Below are positions 1 through 7,259 of a stretch of 37,528 nt of DNA, one piece after another. A model generated the notes under the pieces. It was not told the DNA's origin. It searched no databases and saw only the letters and a program-made list of their open reading frames with translations. The stretch comes from Lachnospiraceae bacterium (lineage in GTDB: Bacteria > Bacillota > Clostridia > Lachnospirales > Lachnospiraceae), in contig SVFE01000023.1 of NCBI GenBank assembly GCA_015057055.1, forward strand, positions 1 to 37,528, written 5' to 3'. A program made the position numbers and the translations under genes. Within the stretch, counting starts at the first letter, position 1, and the number at the start of each line of letters is the position of its first letter.

Positions 1-558
1 CAATGGCGTAATACGCTTCTTCTCCAGCATATATTTAATCAAAATTAAAACCAACGGAAGAAAATACATCCCTTCCGTCAAAGAACTCATAAATGACACC
101 TGCATCTGAAAGGCACAGAGCCCGTAACACATGGAAAAAAATATCGTATGCCGCTGATTACACTTCAAATTATAACGGCAAAATATTTGAAAAAACATTG
201 CCATCAATCCGGCTTTTATCATAATTACCAACTGCGTCGCAATGGGCAAATCGTCAACAAAAAGATAAATGATATCTATCGGACTGAAGCAATAAAAAGC
301 CCATGCCAGTGCCGTATTGGCTCCCAACCCGATGTGCGCCGAATAAAAAAGATTGCTTCCTTCCTTTATTTTTTCTGCCAGAAGACTACCGAATGTAGCA
401 TATTGAACATACAAATCCCCACAAAAAAAGTAGTATTTACCCCAAGGTACAATCTGAGCATAGGACATCGCCAGAAACATGGTTCCTACTGTCAACAAAA
501 AAGCCCACAAAAAATTATATCTATCATCACAAAGCAACTTATGTACTTTATCCTTCAT
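1..558 (-). CDS. YfhO-like polytopic membrane protein, N-terminal part (cut by left edge)
   Basis: An open frame on the minus strand runs from an ATG at 558 off the left edge (186 codons, no stop). It begins MKDKVHKLLCDDRYNFLW, followed by a hydrophobic segment. A loop then carries GDLYVQYATFGSLLAEKIKEG and LFYSAHIGLGANTALAW, the pattern expected at the start of YfhO-family membrane proteins (GD.Y.QY ... FYS...GLG.N). At least three further hydrophobic stretches follow. YfhO relatives are large multi-pass proteins resembling GT-C glycosyltransferases and are linked to glycosylation of teichoic or lipoteichoic acid. A GGAGG ribosome site lies at 569-573, 10 nt from the ATG. The family assignment rests on the N-terminus alone, and the catalytic role is inferred from the family. 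Confidence 0.75.
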   Translation of the reverse strand, partial: MKDKVHKLLCDDRYNFLWAFLLTVGTMFLAMSYAQIVPWGKYYFFCGDLYVQYATFGSLLAEKIKEGSNLFYSAHIGLGANTALAWAFYCFSPIDIIYLFVDDLPIATQLVIMIKAGLMAMFFQIFCRYNLKCNQRHTIFFSMCYGLCAFQMQVSFMSSLTEGMYFLPLVLILIKYMLEKKRITPL

Positions 559-617
559 TGTGCCATTTCCTCCAAGATCTTCCTTTGTTTGTTATTTCAC
601 CCAGTTTACCGCTAACC

Positions 618-646
618 ATTATAACAGATAACTTTCAAAAATGGAA
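618..646 (-). promoter_or_regulatory. Probable sigma-A promoter of the YfhO-like gene
   Basis: On the minus strand a perfect TATAAT (618-623) is preceded by TG one base upstream, making an extended -10. A weak TTCCAT -35 (641-646) sits 17 bp upstream. The start codon is about 60 nt downstream. Confidence 0.5.
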
Positions 647-661
647 TATTCCGTTCCCTTT

Positions 662-1963
662 TTACTCTCCCCCTTCCCCCGACAGCACCACATCCAGCAG
701 ATGCGCTATCGGATAGCAGGCATTTCTTGCCTCTTCCACCGTATTATTCTGGGCACCCAGTTCAATTAACAAATATTTTTCCGCCAAATGCATATTGTAA
801 CGGTATCCTTTCAGATAAATCCGTCTCGTCAGGCCCGGATAATATTCACAGGCCGCAAGCTGCATTTGAAAAGAAAACGCCATATTTTCTTCCAGGTAAG
901 GATTATACAAATAATCAATGCTTCCCAGATCATTTACATAGCTTAGGCCGTTGAAAAACATGAACCGGGCCGTGGGACGCCCGTTCAATTCCGTAACAAG
1001 CCTTGTCTCCTCCGGCATGGAATCCCTGTGTAAATCGATAACAACCTCAATACTGGGATTTTCCTCCAAAATACGGGCAATCGCATCCTCTGCATTGGTA
1101 TAAGCATAGCTTAGTTGCTCCAAATCATATTCGCCGGTGTGGTGTAGCACCCGGTATCCGTAATCCCGGGTCAGAATTTCCGCCAAGAGTTCCCCCATCC
1201 CTACGATGGTAGTGGATACATCCCCAGGCACAGAATCCGCAAATGCCTCCTGGGAATGGGTATGATAAATCAGAATTTGCGGGCCTTCCGTCTCCTCTTC
1301 TAACGTCATGTCCATAGAAAGAAATGCTTCCACATCCAATTGTTCTTCTGTAACCGTCGTTCCGGCGTCCACAATATAGAAATTCCGAATCAGGAAATCA
1401 TAATCCGCCAAATCTTCCCTATCATAAGTGACGGTTCGCTCCGGAGCCGGAACAAAAGAATCCGCCCCGGATGTATTAGCCGGAGCAATCGTCCCGATAC
1501 CATGGTTTTCTACTTCTGCCTGCTCCGTCAAAATGCTTTCCTCTGCCGGCCGGTTTTCCTGCGCCAGCTCGTACATCATCATCTGTTCGTAATCTTCATC
1601 GCTCCCTTCCTGTAAAATGACCATTTCATAGGTATAAGCCATAGGAAGGTTTTCTCCGTTTCCACAGGAATCCAACGTATATTCATACAATGGAAATCCG
1701 CAAAAAAAGAGCGAAAAAAAAGCCTCTTTTAGATCTCCGTAGACTTCACCGCCTTCCAAAAAGCCCACCAGTGGAACCACGAAAGATACCATGTTTTGGT
1801 TAATTTTTCCGGCATTTCCGGAAACCGAATCGGCTGCATTTCCGTTTACAGGCATTCTTTTGCTTTCCCCCCAAATCAGAAACACTAGAAAAAGCAGCAT
1901 TACCAAAACCGGTAACATCTGCTTCCCCTGATTTCGTTTTGTCCGCGGTCGTATATATGCCAT
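662..1963 (-). CDS. spoIIP: Stage II sporulation protein P (SpoIIP), peptidoglycan hydrolase
   Basis: SpoIIP degrades septal peptidoglycan together with SpoIID and SpoIIM and drives forespore engulfment. The 433-residue product has one membrane anchor (about residues 17-31), a poorly conserved linker rich in Glu, and a C-terminal amidase domain. Visible motifs are IYHTHSQEAF (His-Thr-His near 234-236), VIDLHRDS (near 308-315) and LIELGAQNNTVEEA near the end, matching zinc-amidase ligands and the catalytic Glu. I chose ATG 1963 because AGAGGAG lies 6 nt upstream. An upstream in-frame ATG at 2071 would add 36 residues with no obvious family similarity. It follows gpr with a gap of about 130 bp, the same gpr-spoIIP order as in Bacillus. 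Confidence 0.9.
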   Translation of the reverse strand: MAYIRPRTKRNQGKQMLPVLVMLLFLVFLIWGESKRMPVNGNAADSVSGNAGKINQNMVSFVVPLVGFLEGGEVYGDLKEAFFSLFFCGFPLYEYTLDSCGNGENLPMAYTYEMVILQEGSDEDYEQMMMYELAQENRPAEESILTEQAEVENHGIGTIAPANTSGADSFVPAPERTVTYDREDLADYDFLIRNFYIVDAGTTVTEEQLDVEAFLSMDMTLEEETEGPQILIYHTHSQEAFADSVPGDVSTTIVGMGELLAEILTRDYGYRVLHHTGEYDLEQLSYAYTNAEDAIARILEENPSIEVVIDLHRDSMPEETRLVTELNGRPTARFMFFNGLSYVNDLGSIDYLYNPYLEENMAFSFQMQLAACEYYPGLTRRIYLKGYRYNMHLAEKYLLIELGAQNNTVEEARNACYPIAHLLDVVLSGEGGE

Positions 1964-2095
1964 AAATCGCTCCTCTGTTCCTCTAAGGTATTTTCCAAAA
2001 ATTCTGCCAGGCATCATTTTTTGGTTAATCCATTTATATGCATACGATGCGCAAACTATTCGATTTGTCATTGCACCGCCTTTGCAGTGCTTTTC

Positions 2096-3100
2096 TTAAT
2101 CCTTATCCGGTAGTTTTAGTGCAAGGTTAATTCCTTCCGATACCGTGAAGGAAATCCGGCGGATAATTTCATCAATATCCTTGCCTGTCACATACATATT
2201 ATTTAATTCTCCCATTCCATCCATGCATTCATAAGTTTTTTCACCCAAGGCATCGTTGACAATGGTAGCCGCATCTACAACCGTAGGAATTCCAAGGGCG
2301 ATTACAGGAACACCCAGGCTTTCCTTCGTAAGCGCTTTCCTGTGATTTCCCACGCCGGTTCCCGGCCATATCCCCGTATCCGTAATTTGTATCGTACGGT
2401 TCAAACGCTTTGTACTTCTTGCTGCCAACGCATCAATCGCAATAATAAAATCCGGTGCATCCATAGAAACTATACCCCTGATTATTTCCGCTGTTTCCAT
2501 GCCGGTTTTCGCCATTACGCCGGGAACCATGCAGGATATCTTGTTCACACTTTTCCCCTCAAATGCAGCCGGACCAAATTCCGTCAGCATATGTTTTGTG
2601 ATATAAAGATGGTCCGCCACGTTCGGTCCCAGGGAATCCGCGGTAACATCCCGGTTGCCCAGTCCTACCACAAGCACCGAATTGCCAACTTTACGCTCCG
2701 TTTTATTCCCGATTACTTTTCTCTCCATTATTTGTCTGATAATATCTTGCAATTCTCGGGCAATTTCCTTTGCAATCTCCCGGTGATACCCTTCATCCGG
2801 CTCTGTAAGTGTAGGCGTCTCCAGCGTAACATAGATTCCCATCGGTTTTCCCAGTTTTTTCGAAGCATTCTTGCTTTCAATCATTACTTTGGTAACTTTA
2901 ACATCACTTTCCTCCCGATATTCTTCCGTTACTTTTACTCCACTCAGTTCAGGATTAACCGCACCGACACTTTCCCTTGCTTCTAACGCCAAATCCGTCC
3001 GAACATGCATTTGCCGCACCCTAGCCACCTCACATACCTTTCTATATATCATATTCTTCTTTTTATTTTTTGCGAAAAAAACAAAAATATGTATTGACAT
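2096..3100 (-). CDS. gpr: Spore endopeptidase GPR
   Basis: GPR is the aspartic-type protease that degrades small acid-soluble spore proteins during germination. It is made as a zymogen that self-cleaves at its N-terminus. The 334-residue product contains VRTDLALEARE at residues 33-43. By comparison with Bacillus GPR, maturation would fall between Thr35 and Asp36. The two conserved acidic patches are present: VVGLGNRDVTADSLGP and FIIAIDALAARS, followed by IQITDTGIWPGTGVGN. GAGG lies 5 nt before ATG 3100, which supports this start. It gives a pro-region longer than the roughly 15 residues usual in Bacillus, so the internal ATG at 3052 (19-residue pro-region, weak ribosome site) remains possible. 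A sigma-G promoter is expected but I could not place one convincingly. Confidence 0.93.
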   Translation of the reverse strand: MSIHIFVFFAKNKKKNMIYRKVCEVARVRQMHVRTDLALEARESVGAVNPELSGVKVTEEYREESDVKVTKVMIESKNASKKLGKPMGIYVTLETPTLTEPDEGYHREIAKEIARELQDIIRQIMERKVIGNKTERKVGNSVLVVGLGNRDVTADSLGPNVADHLYITKHMLTEFGPAAFEGKSVNKISCMVPGVMAKTGMETAEIIRGIVSMDAPDFIIAIDALAARSTKRLNRTIQITDTGIWPGTGVGNHRKALTKESLGVPVIALGIPTVVDAATIVNDALGEKTYECMDGMGELNNMYVTGKDIDEIIRRISFTVSEGINLALKLPDKD

Positions 3101-3205
3101 ATTTTCCTCATTCTATTAGTATTTAATCGTATGTTTACATTAGATCGTCCGTGTCCGGCTTTAATGAAACATTTTCATAATTTAAGAAAATGGGAGGTGT
3201 AAGTC

Positions 3206-3469
3206 TTGGCTAATATTAAATCTGCAAAAAAGAGAATTCTTGTAAATCAGACAAAGGCTGACAGAAACAAGGCAATCAGATCCGGCGTTAAGACTGCTGT
3301 TAAGAAAGTATACGCAGCAATCGACGCGAATGACAAAGAAGCAGCAAAAACAGCACTTGTTAATGCAACAAGCGCAATTGATAAAGCTACTATGAAAGGC
3401 GTTTATCACAAAAATTATGCTTCCAGAAAGATCTCTCGTCTTAATCTGGCTGTAAACAAAATGGCTTAA
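3206..3469 (+). CDS. rpsT: Small ribosomal subunit protein bS20 (TTG start)
   Basis: The 87-residue basic protein starts (M)ANIKSAKKRILVNQTKAD and ends SRLNLAVNKMA, typical of bS20, which binds 16S rRNA early in 30S assembly. The initiation codon is TTG at 3206, preceded by GGGAGGTG at 3192-3199. No ATG lies nearby in frame, and MANIKSAKK is the conserved family N-terminus, so the TTG start is secure. A rho-independent terminator follows directly. It is monocistronic and divergent from gpr. Confidence 0.97.
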   Translation: MANIKSAKKRILVNQTKADRNKAIRSGVKTAVKKVYAAIDANDKEAAKTALVNATSAIDKATMKGVYHKNYASRKISRLNLAVNKMA

Positions 3470-3498
3470 TTGTCAAATGATTTTCATCAAATAAATAA

Positions 3499-3535
3499 CC
3501 CTTGAGTACCGTCATGCTCAAGGGTTTTTTATTTT
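3499..3535 (+). terminator. Rho-independent terminator of rpsT, probably bidirectional
   Basis: An 8-bp perfect stem, CCCTTGAG (3499-3506) with CTCAAGGG (3517-3524), is followed by TTTTTTATTTT. Read on the minus strand, the stem is followed by a TTATTTATTT tract, so it can also end the transcript of the TPM gene at 3554-4438. Confidence 0.9.
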
Positions 3536-3553
3536 GCTTTATAACCATTTTAC

Positions 3554-4438
3554 TTAGTGTCGGCCTCCGCCACCACCATGACTTCTGCCTCCTGCAGAAC
3601 GATGCGAACCGCCTCCGCGATGGCCGCCGCCTCCGCCACCTCCGCTGGATTCAATTCTTCTCTGGGTAACATTTTTATATTCAAATACATCATCGCTCCG
3701 GTTCATTTTCGGTGCACCGCCCTTAACATAGGTTGCGGCCGCTGTGGTATCTTTGGTTCCTGCGCTGCTGACTTTCGCAACGGTCAAAATGGCGGTAAGA
3801 ATCAACACAACCAATGTCAAAATACCCGGAGATACATAGGCATTAAAGTCAACCAATCCCACCTGATCATAATAGACCGTATTTACGTAGAGTTTGTATG
3901 CCTGATAAGGGCTAAACACCACTGCATCACACACCAAATCAATCAGGTGCCACAAACGGGCATCATCATTCTTCATATAAAAATTAATCAACCGACCGCT
4001 GGTACTAATCCACATCTGCTCGGAATCAAAGTTATCCACCAGGATGATTCCGTCTCCTTCCGGACCATCATAGCCGAAATTTCTTTCGTCGAAGAAATTG
4101 TCAGCATAAACCATCTCATAATCTTCCCGACTTACATATCCCAGAACATCTTCGTATTCTTCCACGTAATCTTCCAGGTCCTCATCGATGGTTACCAGAA
4201 TAATATCAACACCAATTTGCTCTTCCCTGCGCTCAATAAGCTCTTCTAATTTCTTTTCCTGCTTTGTCGAAAGAACATCCGCGTAATCAAACACCCTATC
4301 CTCTTCCGTACAAACATCATTTTCCCGGTCATATTCCTTTGTACTCAAGCCACGAACCGTAGTACAGAGGAAAAAAGCCAACAAAATCAGTTGGAGCGTA
4401 ATCCAAAAAGGCATAAACATTTTAATCATCTTTTTCAT
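3554..4438 (-). CDS. TPM-domain membrane protein with Gly/His-rich tail
   Basis: The 294-residue protein has an N-terminal signal or anchor helix (about residues 8-26). An extracytoplasmic TPM domain follows (about 45-170), containing VFDYADVLSTKQEKKLEELI and a later DGIILVDNFDSEQ, matching the YgcG/TPM family. A second membrane helix lies near 205-222. The cytoplasmic tail ends in a low-complexity Gly/His/Arg/Ser run with seven consecutive Gly. The biochemical role of TPM proteins in Firmicutes is unsettled. In other bacteria they act in photosystem maintenance or envelope processes. The start codon abuts the stop of the zinc-ribbon gene (TAA immediately followed by ATG), so the two are translationally coupled and probably act together. 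Confidence 0.8.
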   Translation of the reverse strand: MKKMIKMFMPFWITLQLILLAFFLCTTVRGLSTKEYDRENDVCTEEDRVFDYADVLSTKQEKKLEELIERREEQIGVDIILVTIDEDLEDYVEEYEDVLGYVSREDYEMVYADNFFDERNFGYDGPEGDGIILVDNFDSEQMWISTSGRLINFYMKNDDARLWHLIDLVCDAVVFSPYQAYKLYVNTVYYDQVGLVDFNAYVSPGILTLVVLILTAILTVAKVSSAGTKDTTAAATYVKGGAPKMNRSDDVFEYKNVTQRRIESSGGGGGGGHRGGGSHRSAGGRSHGGGGGRH

Positions 4439-5422
4439 TTACAGCACCTCCAACAGTCCCCATCCGAATACTGCCAACGCACCAAAGGTGAGCAGACAAA
4501 GCAGGATGAAAATAACAACTTTTGACACTGCAATCGGGGCCTTTCCGGATACCTTTCCGGTTTGCCCATTGATGTAATAATCATAAACCTTATCCTTGAA
4601 CCGATACGAATAATACCACAACGGCAAAAGAGAATAGTTCGTTGCCTTTTTATCCAAACGAAGGTCCCGTTCGGTAGGCGTTACGCTATCATACCCGGTA
4701 ATGGTATTAGCCAGCAAACGATCTGCATATTTTTGCGCCTTTTCCTTGGCTCTGGGTTCCAACGCATCCGCCGGCTGGTTATACATCTCACCCAAGAATC
4801 CGGACATGTACTTTTCTTTAAATTCTTCCAATGCATTGTAATCATACGGCTCAAGTAAATCCATCGTCCTGTCGTTCATACGATTAGACGCATCCACCGG
4901 AATCTTATCAAAATCAATGTCCATGTTTCGATAAATGGTATAGGTAGACACTTCCGTGTATTCCGTATTACCGCTGACCCATTTACGGATTTTCTTTCCA
5001 ATTCCCCGATAATTATAATTGGCATCATAATCATACATCCAATACGGCACATAAATTCCTTCGATTTTCTGCAACATTTTTTTGCTCAGAAAATCGCCGG
5101 GAAGGAATAAATTCTTTTCGAATTTTTCCATCAGAACCTTTTTGGCCATTTCTTTGCTAAGTTGAAACGGTACTACCAGATGCGGTTTATATTCACCGCG
5201 AATTCTCTCCTCAAAAATACAATAGGTTCCGCAATGTTCACATTTGGATGCCGAATTAAACTCATCCACATAAACCGGCGCCCCGCAATTGACACAGGAT
5301 GACATGACACCGCCGGGCACTTCACTTTCCGTATCAATACCGTCACAATGCTCGCAGTGCATCGCACGTTTTTCCGGATTGTAAACGATATTGCCCCCGC
5401 AATTATTACACTTAAAAATCAC
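4439..5422 (-). CDS. Zinc-ribbon membrane-anchored protein paired with the TPM gene
   Basis: The 327-residue protein opens with two treble-clef or TFIIB-like zinc ribbons: CNNCGG...CEHCDG (residues 5-27) and CVNCGA...CEHCGT (43-63). A central domain of about 200 residues follows, with VPYWMYDYDANYNYRG and LLPLWYYSYRFKDKVYDYYINGQTGKV. One C-terminal membrane helix lies near 302-324. Homologous proteins in Clostridia are annotated only as zinc-ribbon proteins and commonly sit beside TPM genes. No catalytic motif is seen. The start is GTG at 5422, with AAGGAGGG upstream at a slightly long spacing. The function is unknown; a role in envelope protein handling together with the TPM partner is inference. 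Confidence 0.8.
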   Translation of the reverse strand: MIFKCNNCGGNIVYNPEKRAMHCEHCDGIDTESEVPGGVMSSCVNCGAPVYVDEFNSASKCEHCGTYCIFEERIRGEYKPHLVVPFQLSKEMAKKVLMEKFEKNLFLPGDFLSKKMLQKIEGIYVPYWMYDYDANYNYRGIGKKIRKWVSGNTEYTEVSTYTIYRNMDIDFDKIPVDASNRMNDRTMDLLEPYDYNALEEFKEKYMSGFLGEMYNQPADALEPRAKEKAQKYADRLLANTITGYDSVTPTERDLRLDKKATNYSLLPLWYYSYRFKDKVYDYYINGQTGKVSGKAPIAVSKVVIFILLCLLTFGALAVFGWGLLEVL

Positions 5423-5480
5423 TTCGGAATGACCCTCCTTTTCAGATTGGAATATGTATTCTTACACATCTACTATCTAT

Positions 5481-5509
5481 ATTACAATATTTTACAAAAG
5501 ATACAACAA
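5481..5509 (-). promoter_or_regulatory. Candidate promoter of the zinc-ribbon/TPM operon
   Basis: Minus strand TTGTTG (5504-5509), 17 bp, TGTAAT (5481-5486). It lies about 60 bp before the GTG start at 5422. Confidence 0.4.
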
Positions 5510-5526
5510 AAAAATGCAAAAACCGC

Positions 5527-5555
5527 TTTTCATTCGAAAACATTTCCGCTATACT
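5527..5555 (+). promoter_or_regulatory. Candidate promoter of the small membrane protein gene
   Basis: Plus strand TTTTCA (5527-5532), 17 bp, TATACT (5550-5555). It lies about 70 bp upstream of the ATG at 5626 and diverges from the operon on the other strand. Confidence 0.4.
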
Positions 5556-5625
5556 TTTTTCAGGGAAAACCGCGATTATCCGCAGCCGGAAATACACCGA
5601 TGTTCTCCCGGAAAGGAATTTCACT

Positions 5626-6030
5626 ATGTGCAAACGAATTCGGGCTTATTTGGAATATATTGACAAAATTCTCTCCCACGATTTACCGGTAGTAGCCGGC
5701 TTTGATGAGAATGGGGAATATGAATATCCTCCCCAAAAAGATGTGATTCCTACTCGAAAAGAATATGAGCGGATTTTGGTACACCACTTAGAGCAAATCG
5801 CTTTTTTCCAGCATGAACGCTTGGTTCACCTGCTTGTGACAATCCTTTTTGCGCTGTTAACATTCGGATGTCTTTTTATTTGTCTTTTGAACTTCCATCC
5901 CATGCTACTGGTTTTGTTCGTTGCTCTTTTGGTACTTCTCATTCCCTATATTGCCCACTATTATATCCTGGAAAACGGGGTGCAGAAAATGTACCGCCAA
6001 TATGATGAACTCATAAAAAAAATGCTTTGA
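5626..6030 (+). CDS. Small membrane protein of unknown function
   Basis: The 134-residue protein has a soluble N-terminal region of about 65 residues (DKILSHDLPVVAGFDENGEY; a Glu/His-rich stretch before the first helix). Two membrane helices (about 67-87 and 92-110) and a short charged C-terminus follow. AAGGA lies 9 nt before the ATG. Codon use and the dedicated promoter and terminator support a real gene. I do not recognise the family. The two adjacent helices with both ends predicted cytoplasmic suggest a small integral membrane accessory protein, but no function can be assigned. Confidence 0.7.
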   Translation: MCKRIRAYLEYIDKILSHDLPVVAGFDENGEYEYPPQKDVIPTRKEYERILVHHLEQIAFFQHERLVHLLVTILFALLTFGCLFICLLNFHPMLLVLFVALLVLLIPYIAHYYILENGVQKMYRQYDELIKKML

Positions 6031-6046
6031 TACCAAAGCATTTTTT
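6013..6046. terminator. Bidirectional terminator overlapping the stop codon
   Basis: A 9-bp perfect stem, AATGCTTTG (6021-6029) with CAAAGCATT (6034-6042), has a 4-nt loop. An A-run lies upstream and a T-run downstream, so it can end both the plus-strand gene ending at 6030 and the minus-strand DUF1836 gene ending at 6054. The plus-strand TGA stop lies at the stem-loop junction. Confidence 0.85.
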
Positions 6047-6053
6047 ACTCTTA

Positions 6054-6740
6054 TCATTTTTCTTTTTTCGTTGCAGCCTTTTTCGCATCTTTTTTTGAGT
6101 CCTGCTTTTTCGTCTCTTCCTTCTTTCCGCCTTCGCCGGTCCCGCCATGTTTACGGTAATACTCATCCAAAATCTTTTCTATCATCAACTTCTTGATATA
6201 GACATCAAAACTAAGTTTGCAAATAAAGGAAAAAGTTTGCAAAAACTCCTGCTCTTCACCTTCAATTTCCTGAAAATCTTCGGACGCAGAATTATATTTA
6301 TCAATAATATCCTTTTTCAAGTTTTCAATCTGGTCCGGTTCCATGGCAATAACCTGCTCATAGATTTCTTTCACACCAAAACCGCCATCTTTTCCAAAAT
6401 AGCGTTCTGCCATGGGATTGAGCATACGCTGGATATCATTGATAGACAAAATATTTTTAAAATAATAAATAAAAATCAATAATAACACATGCTCTCTCGA
6501 ATACTTCTTCTTTACCGGAGGAGGAAGAAGATTATTCTTGGCATAGTTGTTAATCATCGTTTTGGTCAAAACCTTATCTTCCGCTTCATCCCGCACCGTA
6601 TTCCGCAGGCGGGAATCCATAAAAGTAGTGACCTGATCCATGTATAAATCAATATTCGGAATATCCTCTGACGAAATAAACTGAACTCTGTCCAGACTGG
6701 CTATAATACTGTTTAACAAATCATCCGCATTTATTTTCAT
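6054..6740 (-). CDS. DUF1836 domain protein, probable DNA-binding regulator
   Basis: The 228-residue protein contains the DUF1836 signature: VLTKTMINNYAKNNLLPPPV followed by KKYSREHVLLLIFIYYFKN and SINDIQRMLNPM (about residues 57-110). This is a MerR-like helix-turn-helix arrangement. The second half is helical, and the C-terminus is a Lys/Glu/Asp-rich tail of roughly 25 residues. GGAG lies 7 nt before the ATG. DUF1836 proteins are common in Firmicutes and are presumed transcription regulators, but their targets are not known. The gene diverges from yerC, another small regulator, across a shared 189-bp promoter region, so the two might affect each other's expression (inference). Confidence 0.82.
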   Translation of the reverse strand: MKINADDLLNSIIASLDRVQFISSEDIPNIDLYMDQVTTFMDSRLRNTVRDEAEDKVLTKTMINNYAKNNLLPPPVKKKYSREHVLLLIFIYYFKNILSINDIQRMLNPMAERYFGKDGGFGVKEIYEQVIAMEPDQIENLKKDIIDKYNSASEDFQEIEGEEQEFLQTFSFICKLSFDVYIKKLMIEKILDEYYRKHGGTGEGGKKEETKKQDSKKDAKKAATKKEK

Positions 6741-6797
6741 TACTATTCTCCATACCTTTTGTTACAATTATCTTTTGCTTTTTATTATAACAACTTT

Positions 6798-6826
6798 ATT
6801 ATATAGTAACCAAAACCACATGTAAA
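6798..6826 (-). promoter_or_regulatory. Sigma-A promoter of the DUF1836 gene
   Basis: Minus strand TTTACA (6821-6826), 17 bp, TATAAT (6798-6803). It is near consensus and about 58 bp upstream of the start codon. Confidence 0.7.
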
Positions 6827-6864
6827 GTTTTTTTGTTTTTTCGTGGATTTTCTCTTGTTTTTCC

Positions 6865-6893
6865 TTTACTTCATAACTTTAGTGTGTTAAAAT
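6865..6893 (+). promoter_or_regulatory. Candidate promoter of yerC
   Basis: Plus strand TTTACT (6865-6870), 17 bp, TAAAAT (6888-6893). It leaves a leader of about 30 nt before the ATG at 6930. Confidence 0.55.
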
Positions 6894-6929
6894 TATACAG
6901 TATTAAAGCCCCCAAGGAGGAGTTTCCAA

Positions 6930-7232
6930 ATGAACGATAAAATCAGAACCGAATCCGTTGATCATTTGTTTGACGCAATACTCACATTAGAAAACAAAGA
7001 TGAATGCTATAAATTTTTTGAAGATTTATGCACCGTGAATGAGTTGATGAGTCTTTCTCAACGCTTTGCCGTTGCAGTAATGCTGCGAGATAAGAGGACC
7101 TATCTTGACATTGCCGAAAAAACCGGTGCATCCACTGCTACCATCAGCCGGGTAAACCGTTCTTTGATATACGGATGCGACGGCTATGATATGGTATTTT
7201 CCAGAATGGACACAAAAGAGGATAAGCAATAA
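6930..7232 (+). CDS. yerC: YerC/YecD family TrpR-related protein
   Basis: The 100-residue protein matches the YerC family, small relatives of the Trp repressor. It contains LFDAILTLENKDECYKFFED, then LCTVNELMSLSQRFAVAVML and a helix-turn-helix, TYLDIAEKTGASTATISRVN (about residues 58-77). These proteins probably bind DNA, but the regulon and ligand are poorly known. The ribosome site is strong (AAGGAGGAG, about 7 nt before the ATG). The gene has its own promoter and a 12-bp-stem terminator that overlaps its stop codon, so it is monocistronic. Confidence 0.9.
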   Translation: MNDKIRTESVDHLFDAILTLENKDECYKFFEDLCTVNELMSLSQRFAVAVMLRDKRTYLDIAEKTGASTATISRVNRSLIYGCDGYDMVFSRMDTKEDKQ

Positions 7233-7250
7233 GCTTATCCTCTTATTTTT
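7216..7250 (+). terminator. Terminator of yerC, containing its stop codon
   Basis: A perfect 12-bp stem, AAGAGGATAAGC (7216-7227) with GCTTATCCTCTT (7233-7244), has an AATAA loop and is followed by ATTTTTTAT. The TAA stop (7230-7232) is in the loop. Confidence 0.9.
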
Positions 7251-7259
7251 TATCCTTAT

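Noticed and set aside
148-615. Plus-strand open frame of 155 codons
   Set aside because: It lies opposite the YfhO-like gene, which has a ribosome site, a promoter and a recognisable family pattern. The plus frame has no family features.
3101-3205. Promoters for rpsT and gpr in their shared intergenic region
   Set aside because: TTTACA (3134-3139) has no -10 at suitable spacing for rpsT, and the AATACTA-like sigma-G -10 for gpr lies too close to the ribosome site and lacks a -35.
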